Shown: positions 27,042-35,951, counted from the first letter of the stretch. The stretch is 64,000 nt of DNA from Bacillus sp. AFS088145 (GCF_002564465.1 NZ_NUUX01000027.1:1-64000); one strand, 5' to 3'. Numbers and translations are program-made. The notes: generated by a model not told the origin, from the letters alone.

Positions 27042-27108
27042 AAAAAGCAAATGATGTGGACTGTTTTTGTGGACTGTTTTGTTCACGTTGTTTGCTTTTT
27101 TTATTTTT
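27042..27108 (+). terminator. operon-end terminator
   Basis: AAAAAGCAAA pairs with TTTGCTTTTT as the base of a long imperfect hairpin ending in seven T residues. It closes the sugar operon. Confidence 0.75.
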
Positions 27109-27170
27109 TAAAGGCATTACCGTTATATTAAAAGTTTTTAATTTTACTATTTTTTAATAGATAAACTTGG

Positions 27171-27226
27171 TTGACCCTACTAATGAAAACGCATATAATT
27201 TTAAATATAATCAGGTGAAACGTTTC
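27171..27226 (+). promoter_or_regulatory. strong promoter with LacI-type operator
   Basis: TTGACC at 27171-27176 and TATAAT at 27194-27199 have a 17-base spacer. A perfect palindrome GAAACGTTTC with central CG lies at 27217-27226, just downstream of the expected start site, the standard position for repression by a LacI-family protein. It now drives only degenerate DNA. Confidence 0.6.
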
Positions 27227-27262
27227 GATAGTTGTTTTTATTGTATTTAATAGACTAATTCG

Positions 27263-27418
27263 ATGTACAATCTCCTCTTCTATTTCCCAATCAACTTAAA
27301 TGAATTCGCTTTAAGCGAGTATCTTTTAGCAACAAAGGATTTTAGTATATTAACTGAAGAAATTTCATTTACCGAACGTAGTACATTTAGATTAAACTAC
27401 AAAAAAGTACAAAAATAG
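27263..27418 (+). pseudogene. 51-codon gene remnant behind the operator
   Basis: The frame starts MYNLLFYFPINLNEF and contains a plausible helical stretch (LSEYLLATKDFSILTEEISF). There is no ribosome site. It looks like the end of a lost gene rather than a working peptide. Family not recognised. Confidence 0.3.
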
Positions 27419-27456
27419 GATAGAAATAGCAGATACCATATCTGCTTTTCTATCCT
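27417..27456. other. long perfect-type hairpin
   Basis: AGGATAGAAATAGCAGATA pairs almost fully with TATCTGCTTTTCTATCCT, separated by three bases. The T-run is weak, so it may be a terminator relic or a processed-RNA structure of the promoter at 27171. Confidence 0.5.
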
Positions 27457-27503
27457 TCATTTAAACCACCACAATTAGGCATAAAATAACTAATATGATA
27501 GGG

Positions 27504-27721
27504 TTACTTACGAGATAATTCTATCTGATTCTTAATACTCTCAGTTAATAGGAACTCGGTGTTCTGCCAGTCAGGATAGAGTTGCATCATTTTCTGTTTT
27601 GCCTTATCCTCTGTCTCTGATATTTGGACTACGTTCAGTAAATCATCCATGTACTTCTTATCAATTTCAAAAATTGATATATCCCTATGAGAATAGTTGT
27701 TGTGGATATCATTATCCGAAT
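27504..27721 (-). pseudogene. C-terminal gene remnant
   Basis: An open minus-strand frame of 72 codons has no start at its left edge. It reads protein-like: KKYMDDLLNVVQISETEDK, then LYPDWQNTEFLLTESIKNQ. The only internal ATG (27650) would give 48 residues and has a poor ribosome site. Composition and helix pattern suggest the tail of a deleted protein, family unknown. The 77-codon plus-strand frame over it is a shadow. Confidence 0.4.
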
Positions 27722-27956
27722 ATTATATTTCTACACGTATTCTTATGTATTGTTAATTGGTACTATTACAACAAAGCTGAAAAATACGTTATTTCACAAA
27801 CTTACTTTTCTAGCAAACTAATATTAAATTAGCTATATAAATTAAGATAGATATATTATACCTTTAGCAATATTAAGGGTATATACGGTACTTTTTTGTG
27901 CTTATGGTACTTCAAAGTTCCTATTTATTTCTTGCTAAAATTTTACAATGAGAAAT

Positions 27957-28070
27957 TTAGTTATGTTCACAAATCCATCCAAATTTGTATTCATTTATAT
28001 CTTGCAAGTGTGCGTTTGAGATAGGAATACCAACTTTATTTAAATAGTGATTTAAAAGTCTAATCTTACT
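27957..28070 (-). pseudogene. C-terminal gene remnant
   Basis: An open minus-strand frame of about 37 codons begins directly after a stop. It encodes IRLLNHYLNKVGIPISN followed by AHLQDINEYKFGWICEHN and has no start codon of its own. It looks like the last part of a lost gene. Together with the neighbouring remnant it marks 27.2-28.1 kb as decayed DNA; nothing else is seen in this 1.1 kb stretch. Confidence 0.35.
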
Positions 28071-28215
28071 TTACATCTTCAGTTCATATTTAAATTTATG
28101 TAAACCAAAAAAGAGCCACTAATAAAGGTCTTCGTCGAATATACACTTCAAAGCGGTGTTTGAATATGATGGGTATATATGGAAAATAATACTTTTTTTT
28201 GAAAAGAGGTATATT

Positions 28216-29049
28216 ATGAATCATTTATCGAGGATGCCAGTTCAACAAAATGACACAGAGGCGTCTGACAGTGTTAAAAGAATACAAATTCAACAGATGA
28301 ATGAAAATCCGACGGTTCATGAATATCGATCGATTGATGAGTTTGAAGGTATGTTGCGAAATAATATCACTTTAAGTGCTAGAGCTATGTTTCAAAATAG
28401 ATTAAGCTTTGCAGTATTTGCAAGATCACGATGTAATCCAATGTACTGGCAATTAATGAGAACAGGAGGATTCCTATTAAGGCAAGGTGTAAGACCATCT
28501 GACGCGATTAATGATATTTACTTTAATAGTTCGTTATATGCGTTTGAATGTGCAACGGCAATGGTCATTATCTATTACCATGCGGTCCTAAATCTGATTG
28601 GTGAAAACCTATTTAATCAAATTTTTCAAAACATCTATTTATACGGCTGGCATACTGATCCTGACTTAGGAATAGGTGCCCAGTATTCTGACCGAATTTT
28701 ACCTGGAGATATCGTATATTTTAATAATCCAGAATTTAATCCACTAACCCCTGAGTGGAGAGGAGAAAATGCAGTTGTTCTAGGTGATGGTACGTATTTT
28801 GGACATGGATTAGGGATAATGACAGCCGAACAAATGATTTTTTCACTAAATAAAATGAGATGGCCAGGTGCATATCGGTCTGCCTATCTTTCTAATTCTG
28901 TTACTAGACCGAATTTTAAACATTTGGCAGAATTATCAAGTTGGCAACGAGACTATTCAATTAATAAAAATAAGAATATAGTCTTACATCATAACCAAAG
29001 TTCGATTTCATTTGATATTTATCTGTATTTGTTAAATTACTTAATGTGA
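28216..29049 (+). CDS. tgl: spore coat protein-glutamine gamma-glutamyltransferase
   Basis: A 277-residue transglutaminase that forms epsilon-(gamma-glutamyl)lysine cross-links between coat proteins late in sporulation. The catalytic Cys is Cys112 in FNSSLYAFECATAMVIIYYH, matching Cys116 of B. subtilis Tgl. LYGWHTDPDLG, the GDIVYFNNPEFNP segment, WRGENAVVLGDGTYFGHGLGI and GAYRSAYL also match the family. It is about 30 residues longer than B. subtilis Tgl, mainly through a C-terminal tail. ATG 28216 follows AAGAGG; the frame extends 20 codons upstream without a ribosome site. This is strong evidence for an endospore former. Confidence 0.93.
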   Translation: MNHLSRMPVQQNDTEASDSVKRIQIQQMNENPTVHEYRSIDEFEGMLRNNITLSARAMFQNRLSFAVFARSRCNPMYWQLMRTGGFLLRQGVRPSDAINDIYFNSSLYAFECATAMVIIYYHAVLNLIGENLFNQIFQNIYLYGWHTDPDLGIGAQYSDRILPGDIVYFNNPEFNPLTPEWRGENAVVLGDGTYFGHGLGIMTAEQMIFSLNKMRWPGAYRSAYLSNSVTRPNFKHLAELSSWQRDYSINKNKNIVLHHNQSSISFDIYLYLLNYLM

Positions 29050-29086
29050 TATTCAATAGTTATAGTTAATACTTAAACAAAACCAA

Positions 29087-29130
29087 AGTGAGGTCTTGGC
29101 TGATTTTTTTGCCTAAACCTCACTATTTTT
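29087..29130 (+). terminator. intrinsic terminator of tgl
   Basis: AGTGAGGTCTTGGC pairs with GCCTAAACCTCACT (two mismatches) around a T-rich loop, followed by ATTTTT. Confidence 0.75.
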
Positions 29131-29331
29131 ATAATATTTCCATTAATATAAGTCCCAATATTCCTTTTACTACTTAATCTATTTAAAATAAAAATTAATC
29201 GGTTATATAATCGATTTCTTGTTTCAAAAAAGGAAAGTCAAATGATGAATAAATCTACTGTAAAAGAAATAATTTTTTAGTGTATCCAAAATTTCTTTAT
29301 GAAATAAATTGCAGAAAATGAAGGTGATTGA

Positions 29332-29929
29332 ATGATTATTTATAAAGGTACACCAATGATTGAAACTAAAAGACTTAATTTAAGAAAAATGGAAATGAAT
29401 GATGCAAATAGAATGTTTGATTACATATTCTCAGATCATCGTGTAATGGATAATTTAATCAAAGGACCACATAAATCGACTTCCGAAACAATCAATCGAT
29501 TGACTGAAATTACTAGCCAATATGAGAGCGATAAGTTTTGTTATTGGGGTATAGGAGTAAAAGAATGTGGTGAATTAATTGGAACGATTGACCTATATAA
29601 TATCAATGAAGATACCGAAAACTGTGAGGTTGGATACGACATCGGATTTAGTTGAGGAATCAAGGCTATGGAACAGAAGCATTATATACAGTTGTTGAAT
29701 TTGCATTCCGTTTTATGAATATTCATAAAATATCGGCAACACATACTATCGATAACCCTACATCTGGTAAAATTATGGTAAAAGTGGGGATGAAAGTGAA
29801 GGAATTATTCGCCATATGGTTCGAAAAAATAATCAATACAAGGATTGTGGAATCTATGGGATTCTCCAACAGGAGTATTTAGAAACGAATTTGCCTGATC
29901 AATCATCAATATTGAACAAAATAGATTAA
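29332..29929 (+). pseudogene. GNAT N-acetyltransferase, two frameshifts
   Basis: The start is intact (AAGGTG before ATG; IETKRLNLRKMEMNDANRMF is typical of RimJ-like GNATs). A frameshift near 29645-29655 interrupts the acetyl-CoA loop: the first frame ends GYDIGFS and the next continues RNQGYGTEALYTVVEFAF. A second shift near 29795 moves on to EGIIRHMVRKNNQYKDCGIY, which runs to a stop at 29927-29929. The joined product would be about 198 residues. The fold is otherwise complete, so inactivation is recent. Confidence 0.8.
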
Positions 29930-29962
29930 AAATCTTTTCCTTATGAAAAATCAAACGGAAAA

Positions 29963-30350
29963 TTGGAGACCGATTATCTTCATTGGGATCGAATATACAA
30001 ATCTACAATTAACTTAATTGAAGAAATACCAATTAAAAATTGGAGTACTGATTCAGTTAATAAATTTTTATTTATTTTAGCAAGAGATTATGAGTGTGAG
30101 AACATTATAGACCAGTTAATTGATCATCCTATTCAACTGATTGAATTAGCTAAACACTCATTATTATTCAATGATTTTTAGGGCTAGATGGTAAATTGCA
30201 TTTGGACTAGGAGAAACTACTGATAATGTAATAGAGGTTAAAATACCCTTGCAAAAATATATACTTGATGAAGTAGAATATGTCAGTAGAAAAGCTACAT
30301 TTGGGCATGAAAATACTAGTTCAACTGGTGTATGCATTAATAAAAAATAA
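29963..30350 (+). pseudogene. HEAT-repeat-like protein fragment
   Basis: The first frame (TTG start, DYLHWDRIYKSTINLIEEI) ends at 30181. After a stop and shift, the sequence continues in another frame with ARW-stop-IAFGLGETTDNVIEVK, then DEVEYVSRKATFGHENTSS to a stop at 30350. The pattern of paired helices with R-W-x-I-A-F-G-L-G is that of HEAT-like repeat proteins common in B. cereus relatives. Several lesions; not functional. Confidence 0.55.
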
Positions 30351-30366
30351 ACTAGTTCAGAAATAG

Positions 30367-30672
30367 GTGTATTATGAAGAAATTTGGATTGAAGCCGAAC
30401 AGTGGTCAAACGAATATGATATATATGATGAAAATACAGATGTTAAAGTAATATTTGAAAATGGAACAGAAGCGGTTGCAACTTTTATTACAAATAAAAA
30501 TATTATGAGTTTAAGAGAAAAAAATCAAGCTACGGGCGAGTGTCTGAGTGGGAACTATTTTTGAGCAAGTGATATGTTATTGATAGAGGATATAAGTCGG
30601 GAAACTATAACAGATATTGTACTTCAACTTCTTAAAGATAATGAATTTTGGTCCGTATTTGAAAAATGTTAA
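30367..30672 (+). pseudogene. conserved hypothetical protein with in-frame stop
   Basis: The GTG-started frame encodes YEEIWIEAEQW, then VIFENGTEAVATFITNKNI and GECLSGNYF. It stops at TGA (30562-30564) and then continues in the same frame with ASDMLLIEDISRETITDIV to a second stop at 30670-30672. The TGA is probably a mutated Trp codon. I recall similar intact proteins of about 100 residues in Bacillus but know no function. Confidence 0.6.
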
Positions 30673-30741
30673 ATAGAATGAGCTTATTCAACTAATGGAT
30701 ACGAGAGTCGTTTGAAAGAAACACCTTATTTGAAAGTCTTT

Positions 30742-30776
30742 AAAAGTCATCTCATAGATATGGCTTTTTTTATTTC
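30742..30776 (+). terminator. intrinsic terminator
   Basis: AAAGTCAT pairs with ATGGCTTT (one G-T pair), then a long T-run. It ends the pseudogene cluster. Confidence 0.6.
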
Positions 30777-30802
30777 AATAAAACTAAGGTGCGACATTAC
30801 AG

Positions 30803-30916
30803 ATGATTGAAAACTATGAAACAGGATTAAATTGGGATTTATACATGAAAAACGAATACGTAAAGAATGGAGCTAAAATATTAGGTTGGAAACGCAATAA
30901 CTTAATTACTTCCTAA
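30803..30916 (+). pseudogene. short gene fragment (37 codons)
   Basis: ATG-started frame MIENYETGLNWDLYMKNEY followed by VKNGAKILGWKRNNLITS. It has no clear ribosome site and is too short for a domain; probably the N-terminal stub of a lost gene. A terminator follows. Confidence 0.3.
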
Positions 30917-30931
30917 ATTTATCTGAGGTGT

Positions 30932-30977
30932 AAAAGTGGGCAATGGAAGTTCAAAATACTTCAGTGCTCACTTTTTA
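30932..30977 (+). terminator. hairpin terminator
   Basis: AAAAGTGGGC... pairs with ...GCTCACTTTT as the base of a long imperfect stem with ACTTC/GAAGT at the tip, then a T-run. Confidence 0.65.
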
Positions 30978-31047
30978 TAAGTAAAAATATAACTTTTCTC
31001 ATTTAGGTACAAAGGGTGAAAAAAATGTAGAGAAATTTTACTTAATT

Positions 31048-31075
31048 TTGATAAAATTAAAATATGCATTATATT
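31048..31075 (+). promoter_or_regulatory. promoter of the LacI-family gene
   Basis: TTGATA at 31048-31053 and TATATT at 31070-31075 with a 16-base spacer, 83 bases before the start codon. Confidence 0.55.
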
Positions 31076-31158
31076 TCATCTACATTTAATCTAAACATAA
31101 TTAAAGTGAAAAATAGAAAAAATTGGCTTTTTGGTATACATAGAATGGAGGATATGGG

Positions 31159-32115
31159 ATGGCGGGAATAAAAGATATTGCCAAAGAAGCTGGTGTTTCC
31201 ATTTCAACGGTGTCATATGCATTGAATGGTAGCCCAAAAGTAACAGAAGAAACTAGAAGCAGAATCATAAAGATCGCAAATAGTTTAGGTTATGTTCCTA
31301 ATGCAGCGGCAAGAATGTTAAAGGTTAAAGAAACAAAAATTATTGGGTTTTTTTTAGCTGATTATGGAGGTTATTTTTACGGACCACTTTTAAGAGGAAT
31401 GAGAGAAGCTTTAAATGACAAAGGGTATGAATTAATTGCTTGTTCTGGTGTGCAATCACATCGACTTCTACTTGAAAAAGTAATTGACGGTGGAATCATT
31501 TTAGATCAGGCCTTTTCAGATGAAGAACTTTTAGATTATGCTGAAAAAAATTATAAAATGGTAGTGATGGATCGAGAATTACAGCACAACAATATTAAAG
31601 GAGTTCTATTAGAGAATAATGGCGGAGCTAAGTTAGCGATTAAAGAACTTCTTAAAAATGATGTCAAAAAAGTATATGCTGTAACAGGGCCAGAAGGATC
31701 ATACGATTCAAGTAAACGTATGGAAGGTGTTCGAGAAGAATTAGCAAATTATCCTGAAATTGAGTTAATTGAAATCGATGGAAATTTCATGAAAGATTCA
31801 GGAGAGTTAGCAGCAAAACAAATCTTTTCAAATTATACTGAACCAAGTGCAATTTTCTGTTTAAATGATGAAATGGCAATTGGGATCTATAACTATCTAC
31901 AAGATACAGATTATAAAGTAGGTAAAGATGTTTTTATTGTAGGATTTGATAATATTGAATTATCACAATATGTTTCACCAAGATTAAGTACAGTATCTTA
32001 TTCTACATTTGATTGGGGTTCATTAGCAGCTAAAAATTTATTGAAACTCATATCTAACGAAGTTGTTGAGAATAATAAAATTGAAGTTTCATTAACTGTT
32101 GGTGGTTCTTCTTAA
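31159..32115 (+). CDS. LacI family transcriptional regulator
   Basis: A 318-residue repressor. The N-terminal helix-turn-helix and hinge are canonical: IKDIAKEAGVSISTVSYALN (4-23), then GYVPNAAARMLK. The C-terminal part is a periplasmic-binding-like sugar domain (TKIIGFFLADYGGYFYGPLL, DGGIILDQ, GFDNIELSQYVSPRLSTV). It is monocistronic with its own promoter and terminator. No sugar operon lies directly downstream, so its targets are unclear. A matching operator (GAAACGTTTC) sits 4 kb upstream at 27217 and the sugar operon ends at 27004. CcpA-type identity is unlikely because the catabolite-corepressor signature is not apparent. Confidence 0.88.
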   Translation: MAGIKDIAKEAGVSISTVSYALNGSPKVTEETRSRIIKIANSLGYVPNAAARMLKVKETKIIGFFLADYGGYFYGPLLRGMREALNDKGYELIACSGVQSHRLLLEKVIDGGIILDQAFSDEELLDYAEKNYKMVVMDRELQHNNIKGVLLENNGGAKLAIKELLKNDVKKVYAVTGPEGSYDSSKRMEGVREELANYPEIELIEIDGNFMKDSGELAAKQIFSNYTEPSAIFCLNDEMAIGIYNYLQDTDYKVGKDVFIVGFDNIELSQYVSPRLSTVSYSTFDWGSLAAKNLLKLISNEVVENNKIEVSLTVGGSS

Positions 32116-32155
32116 GTAGAAAATGATATCTAAAATTTAAGTTTTACTTAAAGTG

Positions 32156-32198
32156 ACTTAAATTTCTCTTAAAAAGAGAGGTTTAAGTTTCTTTTTTT
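32156..32198 (+). terminator. intrinsic terminator
   Basis: A 15-bp stem with two mismatches (32156-32170 with 32174-32188), a 3-base loop and a run of T residues. It closes the LacI-family gene. Confidence 0.85.
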
Positions 32199-32403
32199 AT
32201 GTTAAACCCCAAAAATTTCACATACCGTAATAAATGGGCAAAAATAAGATAAAAACAGTTTTTAATAGTCAATATTGAACAGAAAACTTAATTTAAAAAG
32301 AACATACTTTGGAATTCAACCTCTTTTACTAATATGACAGGAAATTAAGCGGACCATGTCGAAATATTGAACTATATAAATTCTACCAAAGGACTGAGTG
32401 CTT

Positions 32404-33015
32404 TTGAACACATTATTGTTAACAGGTTTTGAACCTTTTCTAAACTTTACAATTAATCCTACAGAAGAAATTGTGAAAGAGTTAAATAATCAAGAGATTG
32501 GAGGGTTTCAAATTATCGGGGCAGTTTTACCTGTTGATTTCAGTACAGCAGGTAAAGAGTTAATAAAATTGTTTTATACGTATAATCCATCCGCGGTTAT
32601 ATCATTAGGATTAGCAGGTGGTAGATTTAAAATAACACCAGAACGGATCGCCATTAATTGCAATGATGGTGCAGCGGATAATAAAGGGAATAAATATGCA
32701 GGGGTTTTAATTGATCCAGAAGGTCCGGATGGACTATTTACAACACTTCCAATTCAAAAGATTGTTAATGAATTAAACAATCACAAATTTCCAGCTGATA
32801 TATCCAATTCTGCAGGTTCATATTTGTGTAATAACGTAATGTATCAAATGCTTAATGAATTAAAAAAAATTAACAAGCAAATACCGAGTGGCTTTATTCA
32901 TATTCCAGCGTCACATGAAATGGCCGTAATTGATCAGAAGTTGCCAAGCTGGTCGCAAACGGATTTGACGAATGCTATAAAGCTTGCAATCGAAGTGATT
33001 AGTCTAAATGACTAG
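32404..33015 (+). CDS. pcp: pyrrolidone-carboxylate peptidase (pyroglutamyl peptidase I)
   Basis: A 203-residue cysteine peptidase (family C15) that removes N-terminal pyroglutamate from peptides in the cytoplasm. The TGFEPF start and the catalytic triad Glu80 (TPERIAIN), Cys142 (SAGSYLCNNVMY) and His166 (GFIHIPASHE) are in place. TTG 32404 was chosen because it starts at the family-typical LLTGFEPF and lies 10 bases after AAAGGA; GTG 32398 is too close. It overlaps pxpB by 8 bases, so the 5-oxoproline it releases is handed to the 5-oxoprolinase encoded by the next three genes. Confidence 0.92.
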   Translation: MNTLLLTGFEPFLNFTINPTEEIVKELNNQEIGGFQIIGAVLPVDFSTAGKELIKLFYTYNPSAVISLGLAGGRFKITPERIAINCNDGAADNKGNKYAGVLIDPEGPDGLFTTLPIQKIVNELNNHKFPADISNSAGSYLCNNVMYQMLNELKKINKQIPSGFIHIPASHEMAVIDQKLPSWSQTDLTNAIKLAIEVISLND

Positions 33016-33751
33016 CACCAAATTAGATATTTTTCCATTAGGTTGCTCTGGCTTAGTATGTTATTTAGGTGATTCGATTTCAATTGAAACAAGTAATCTA
33101 GTACATGCTTTCTCAGAATATCTAAAAATTAAATTAATGACGAAAATAACAGCAGTCGTACCATCTTATCATTCCATTACGATTTTTTATGATTCAATTT
33201 ACTTTTCATACGCGGAAATAAACCAAGAAATAAAGTGTCATTTTAAACGTTATAATCGTTCAAAAACTAACAGAGAGCATACAATTTATGAAATTCCCAT
33301 TTGTTTTAGTTCCACTTTTGGGACAGAACTTCAAAATGTAGCGGAGTATAATAAGCTAAAAACTGAAGACGTAGTTCGACTTTATCTAGAAAAAATGTAT
33401 CCCATTTACATGATTGGTTTTATACCTGGGTTTCCATATCTAGGCGGATTAAATCCTAAATTATCAACTCCAAGACTAATAAAGCCAAAAACAGTTTTAA
33501 AGGGGTCGGTTGGGATTGCTGGAAATCAAACAGGTATTTATCCATTTGAATCTCCAGGTGGGTGGAATATTATTGGACGTACTCCAATTTCAATATTTTC
33601 AACGAAAAATAATGGCACAGAAAACTTTAAACCTGGAGATTTAGTGAAATTTTTTGAGATTAATATCGAAGCATTTAATCAGATTGAACAGCTAGTGAAA
33701 GAGGACAACTATTCAATTAAAAAGGAAGTGCGTGTTATTGATTCACATTGA
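33008..33751 (+). CDS. pxpB: 5-oxoprolinase subunit PxpB
   Basis: A 247-residue KipI/PxpB-family protein. Conserved blocks are PSYHSITIFYD (about 56-66), IGFIPGFPYLGGL (about 137-149) and the GIAGNQTGIYPFESPGGWNIIG stretch (about 169-190), followed by KPGDLVKFF. PxpA, B and C together hydrolyse 5-oxoproline to glutamate using ATP. In B. subtilis the homologue KipI also inhibits the sporulation kinase KinA; whether it does so here is unknown. It overlaps pcp by 8 bases and pxpA by 14. Confidence 0.92.
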   Translation: MTSTKLDIFPLGCSGLVCYLGDSISIETSNLVHAFSEYLKIKLMTKITAVVPSYHSITIFYDSIYFSYAEINQEIKCHFKRYNRSKTNREHTIYEIPICFSSTFGTELQNVAEYNKLKTEDVVRLYLEKMYPIYMIGFIPGFPYLGGLNPKLSTPRLIKPKTVLKGSVGIAGNQTGIYPFESPGGWNIIGRTPISIFSTKNNGTENFKPGDLVKFFEINIEAFNQIEQLVKEDNYSIKKEVRVIDSH

Positions 33752-34496
33752 TTTGAACTGTGACTTAGGTGAAAGTTTTGGGAATTACAAAATAAATGAT
33801 GAGCAAATTATGCCACATATTACTTCAGCCAATATCGCTTGCGGATTTCATGCAGGAGATCCGTTTGTCATATATGAAACAGTAAAATTAGCAAAACAGT
33901 ATAATTTATCAATTGGAGCGCATCCAAGTTTTCCGGATTTACTTGGTTTTGGTAGAAGAGAAATGAATTTCAATGAAGAAGAAATATATAAATTAGTTCT
34001 TTATCAGATTGGTGCACTTTATTCGGTATGTAAAGTAAACCGAGTTGAACTTCGTCATTTAAAACCCCATGGTGCACTTTATAATATGGCAGCTACAAAT
34101 TTGAAACTCGCTTTAGCGATTACAAAAGCTATGAAAGACTTCGATTCTTCGTTAACCTTATATGGACTTGCAAATAGCAAATTAATAGAAGCAGCAATTG
34201 AAATGAATATTCCTATTTCTTCGGAAGTTTTTGCAGATCGAGTATATGGTGATGATGGTTTATTGGTACCTCGTATTCAATTAAACTCGGTTCATCATAA
34301 TACGAAAGATGCCATTAATCAGGCTCTTCAAATTGTAACAACCAAAACCGTATCGACAATTTCAGGTAAAGATATTCCAATTCAAGCTGATACAATTTGT
34401 ATACATAGTGATTCAGAAATTTCGATTAAATTAGCGAGCGAATTACGTAAGGTATTTAGTGAAAATAATATACTTGTTAAGTCTATAGGAGCGTAA
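33738..34496 (+). CDS. pxpA: 5-oxoprolinase subunit PxpA (LamB/YcsF family)
   Basis: A 252-residue protein with the complete family pattern: DLNCDLGESFGNY at the N-terminus, ANIACGFHAGDP (about 35-46), IGAHPSFPDLLGFGRR and VKPHGALYN-like LKPHGALYNMA. It is the metal-dependent TIM-like subunit of 5-oxoprolinase. The TTG at 33738 gives MIHIDLNCDLGES and sits 9 bases after GGAAG; the GTG at 33732 is too close to that site. It overlaps pxpB and is 4 bases before pxpC. Confidence 0.92.
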   Translation: MIHIDLNCDLGESFGNYKINDEQIMPHITSANIACGFHAGDPFVIYETVKLAKQYNLSIGAHPSFPDLLGFGRREMNFNEEEIYKLVLYQIGALYSVCKVNRVELRHLKPHGALYNMAATNLKLALAITKAMKDFDSSLTLYGLANSKLIEAAIEMNIPISSEVFADRVYGDDGLLVPRIQLNSVHHNTKDAINQALQIVTTKTVSTISGKDIPIQADTICIHSDSEISIKLASELRKVFSENNILVKSIGA

Positions 34497-34500
34497 TACT

Positions 34501-35445
34501 TTGAAAGAGCTTTTTGAAGTATTACAAAAAGGTGCATCTATTTCCATTCAAGATAATGGTAGGACTGGATTTAGACATTTAGGTATACCTGTTTCTGGTG
34601 CTATGGACAAATTAGCTTATCAAATTGGAAATCTATTAATAGGAAATAAATTAAACGCAGCTAGTATTGAACTTGCGATTGGTGGTACAGTCCTAAAAGC
34701 AATAAATCAATTTTCAATCGTCATTACAGGTGGAAATTTGAATCCTACAATTAATGGTAAATTAGTTGGGATGAATAAAATAATCGACATAGCAAAAGGA
34801 GAGATTTTGACTTTTAAGGGGGGAAATACTGGTGTTTATTCATATATATCGGTACCCGGCGGAATTAAAAGTGAATCTCATTTCGAAAGTCAGTCATCGT
34901 ATGAGCCTGCTTCTCTTGGATTAATTCCTAAAAAAGGTACCATAATTTATGGCTCAAGCTCTTCTTATAAACTAGTGAAAAATGGACTAAAACATGAGTA
35001 TATTCCAATCTATCCTAAGCATAATTTGGTTCATTTTATAAAAAGTAGTCATTTTGAGAAAATACCTCACCAGATAAAATCACAAATTTTATCTGAACCT
35101 CTTACAATTGTTACGTTTAATCGAATGGGAATGTATTTAAGTTCAAAAAAATCTAATTTAGAACCGTTTGATTCAAATATTCTATCAGAAGGCACTACTT
35201 TTGGAACGATCCAAGTACTACCAACTGGCCAACCAATTATATTACTAGCAGACTCTCAAACTACAGGCGGATATGCAACATTAGGTACAATAATTTATTC
35301 AGACCTTTGGAAACTTGTACAAATGCAACAAGGAAATACAATTCAATTAATACCAGTAGATCTAGATGAGGCGAGAGTTTTAAATAAAAAGCTTCATTTA
35401 TTTTTAAACTATTTACAAATTGAATGTAGAAATAAGGAGAGATAA
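34501..35445 (+). CDS. pxpC: 5-oxoprolinase subunit PxpC
   Basis: A 314-residue KipA/PxpC-family protein (biotin-dependent carboxyltransferase-like fold). It begins FEVLQKGASISIQDNGRTG and continues GIPVSGAMDKLAYQIGN, with SVPGG, TFGTIQVLPTGQPI and DSQTTGGYATLGTI near the C-terminus, all hallmarks of the family. It starts at TTG 4 bases after pxpA and completes the PxpBAC complex. Ankyrin-repeat gene 2 bases downstream. Confidence 0.92.
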   Translation: MKELFEVLQKGASISIQDNGRTGFRHLGIPVSGAMDKLAYQIGNLLIGNKLNAASIELAIGGTVLKAINQFSIVITGGNLNPTINGKLVGMNKIIDIAKGEILTFKGGNTGVYSYISVPGGIKSESHFESQSSYEPASLGLIPKKGTIIYGSSSSYKLVKNGLKHEYIPIYPKHNLVHFIKSSHFEKIPHQIKSQILSEPLTIVTFNRMGMYLSSKKSNLEPFDSNILSEGTTFGTIQVLPTGQPIILLADSQTTGGYATLGTIIYSDLWKLVQMQQGNTIQLIPVDLDEARVLNKKLHLFLNYLQIECRNKER

Positions 35446-35447
35446 AT

Positions 35448-35951
35448 ATGGAAAGTTTACTTGCAAAATTATTTGATGCGACGGAAAAAGGCAAAAATGA
35501 AATTGTAATGGAGTTAATAAATGAGCAGCCAAATTTGATTCACGAAGAAAATGAGCATGGGTTAACATTACTTGGAATCGCATCACATTACGGTCAATAT
35601 GAAGTTGTAAAAACTTTAGTAAAAAATGGTGCTCAGATCAATGCACTTTCTCACTCAAAGCTTTCATTCATACCGCAAAACACTGCACTCCATGCAGCAA
35701 TCGCAGGTGCTAAATCAATTGAAGTCATCGATTTTCTTTTAACTAACGGAGCAAATCCTAATATTAACGACAGTGAGGGTCACACTCCATTACATATCGC
35801 AGCATTTGAAGGAAATACGTTTATTGCTGAACTTTTGTTAAAAAACGGTGCTGAAATTAATACGAATAATTCTGGTAAAACTCCAATTGAAATTGCTGAA
35901 GAGCGTGGTAATACAGAGTTTATCAATTTTATAAAAGAAGTAACTTTATGA
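35448..35951 (+). CDS. ankyrin repeat protein, last gene of the pcp-pxp operon
   Basis: A 167-residue protein built of about four ankyrin repeats, for example HGLTLLGIASHYGQYEVVKT, NTALHAAIAGAKSIEVIDFL and GHTPLHIAAFEGNTFIAELL. There is no signal peptide, so it is cytosolic. Similar small ankyrin proteins are found singly in Bacillus. Here it is 2 bases after pxpC with AAGGAG and in the same transcript, which suggests but does not prove a role as a scaffold or regulator of the pathway. Confidence 0.88.
   Translation: MESLLAKLFDATEKGKNEIVMELINEQPNLIHEENEHGLTLLGIASHYGQYEVVKTLVKNGAQINALSHSKLSFIPQNTALHAAIAGAKSIEVIDFLLTNGANPNINDSEGHTPLHIAAFEGNTFIAELLLKNGAEINTNNSGKTPIEIAEERGNTEFINFIKEVTL

Noticed and set aside
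27599-27832. 77-codon plus-strand frame
   Set aside because: No ribosome site and an unlikely composition; the opposite strand holds a more protein-like gene tail over the same bases.
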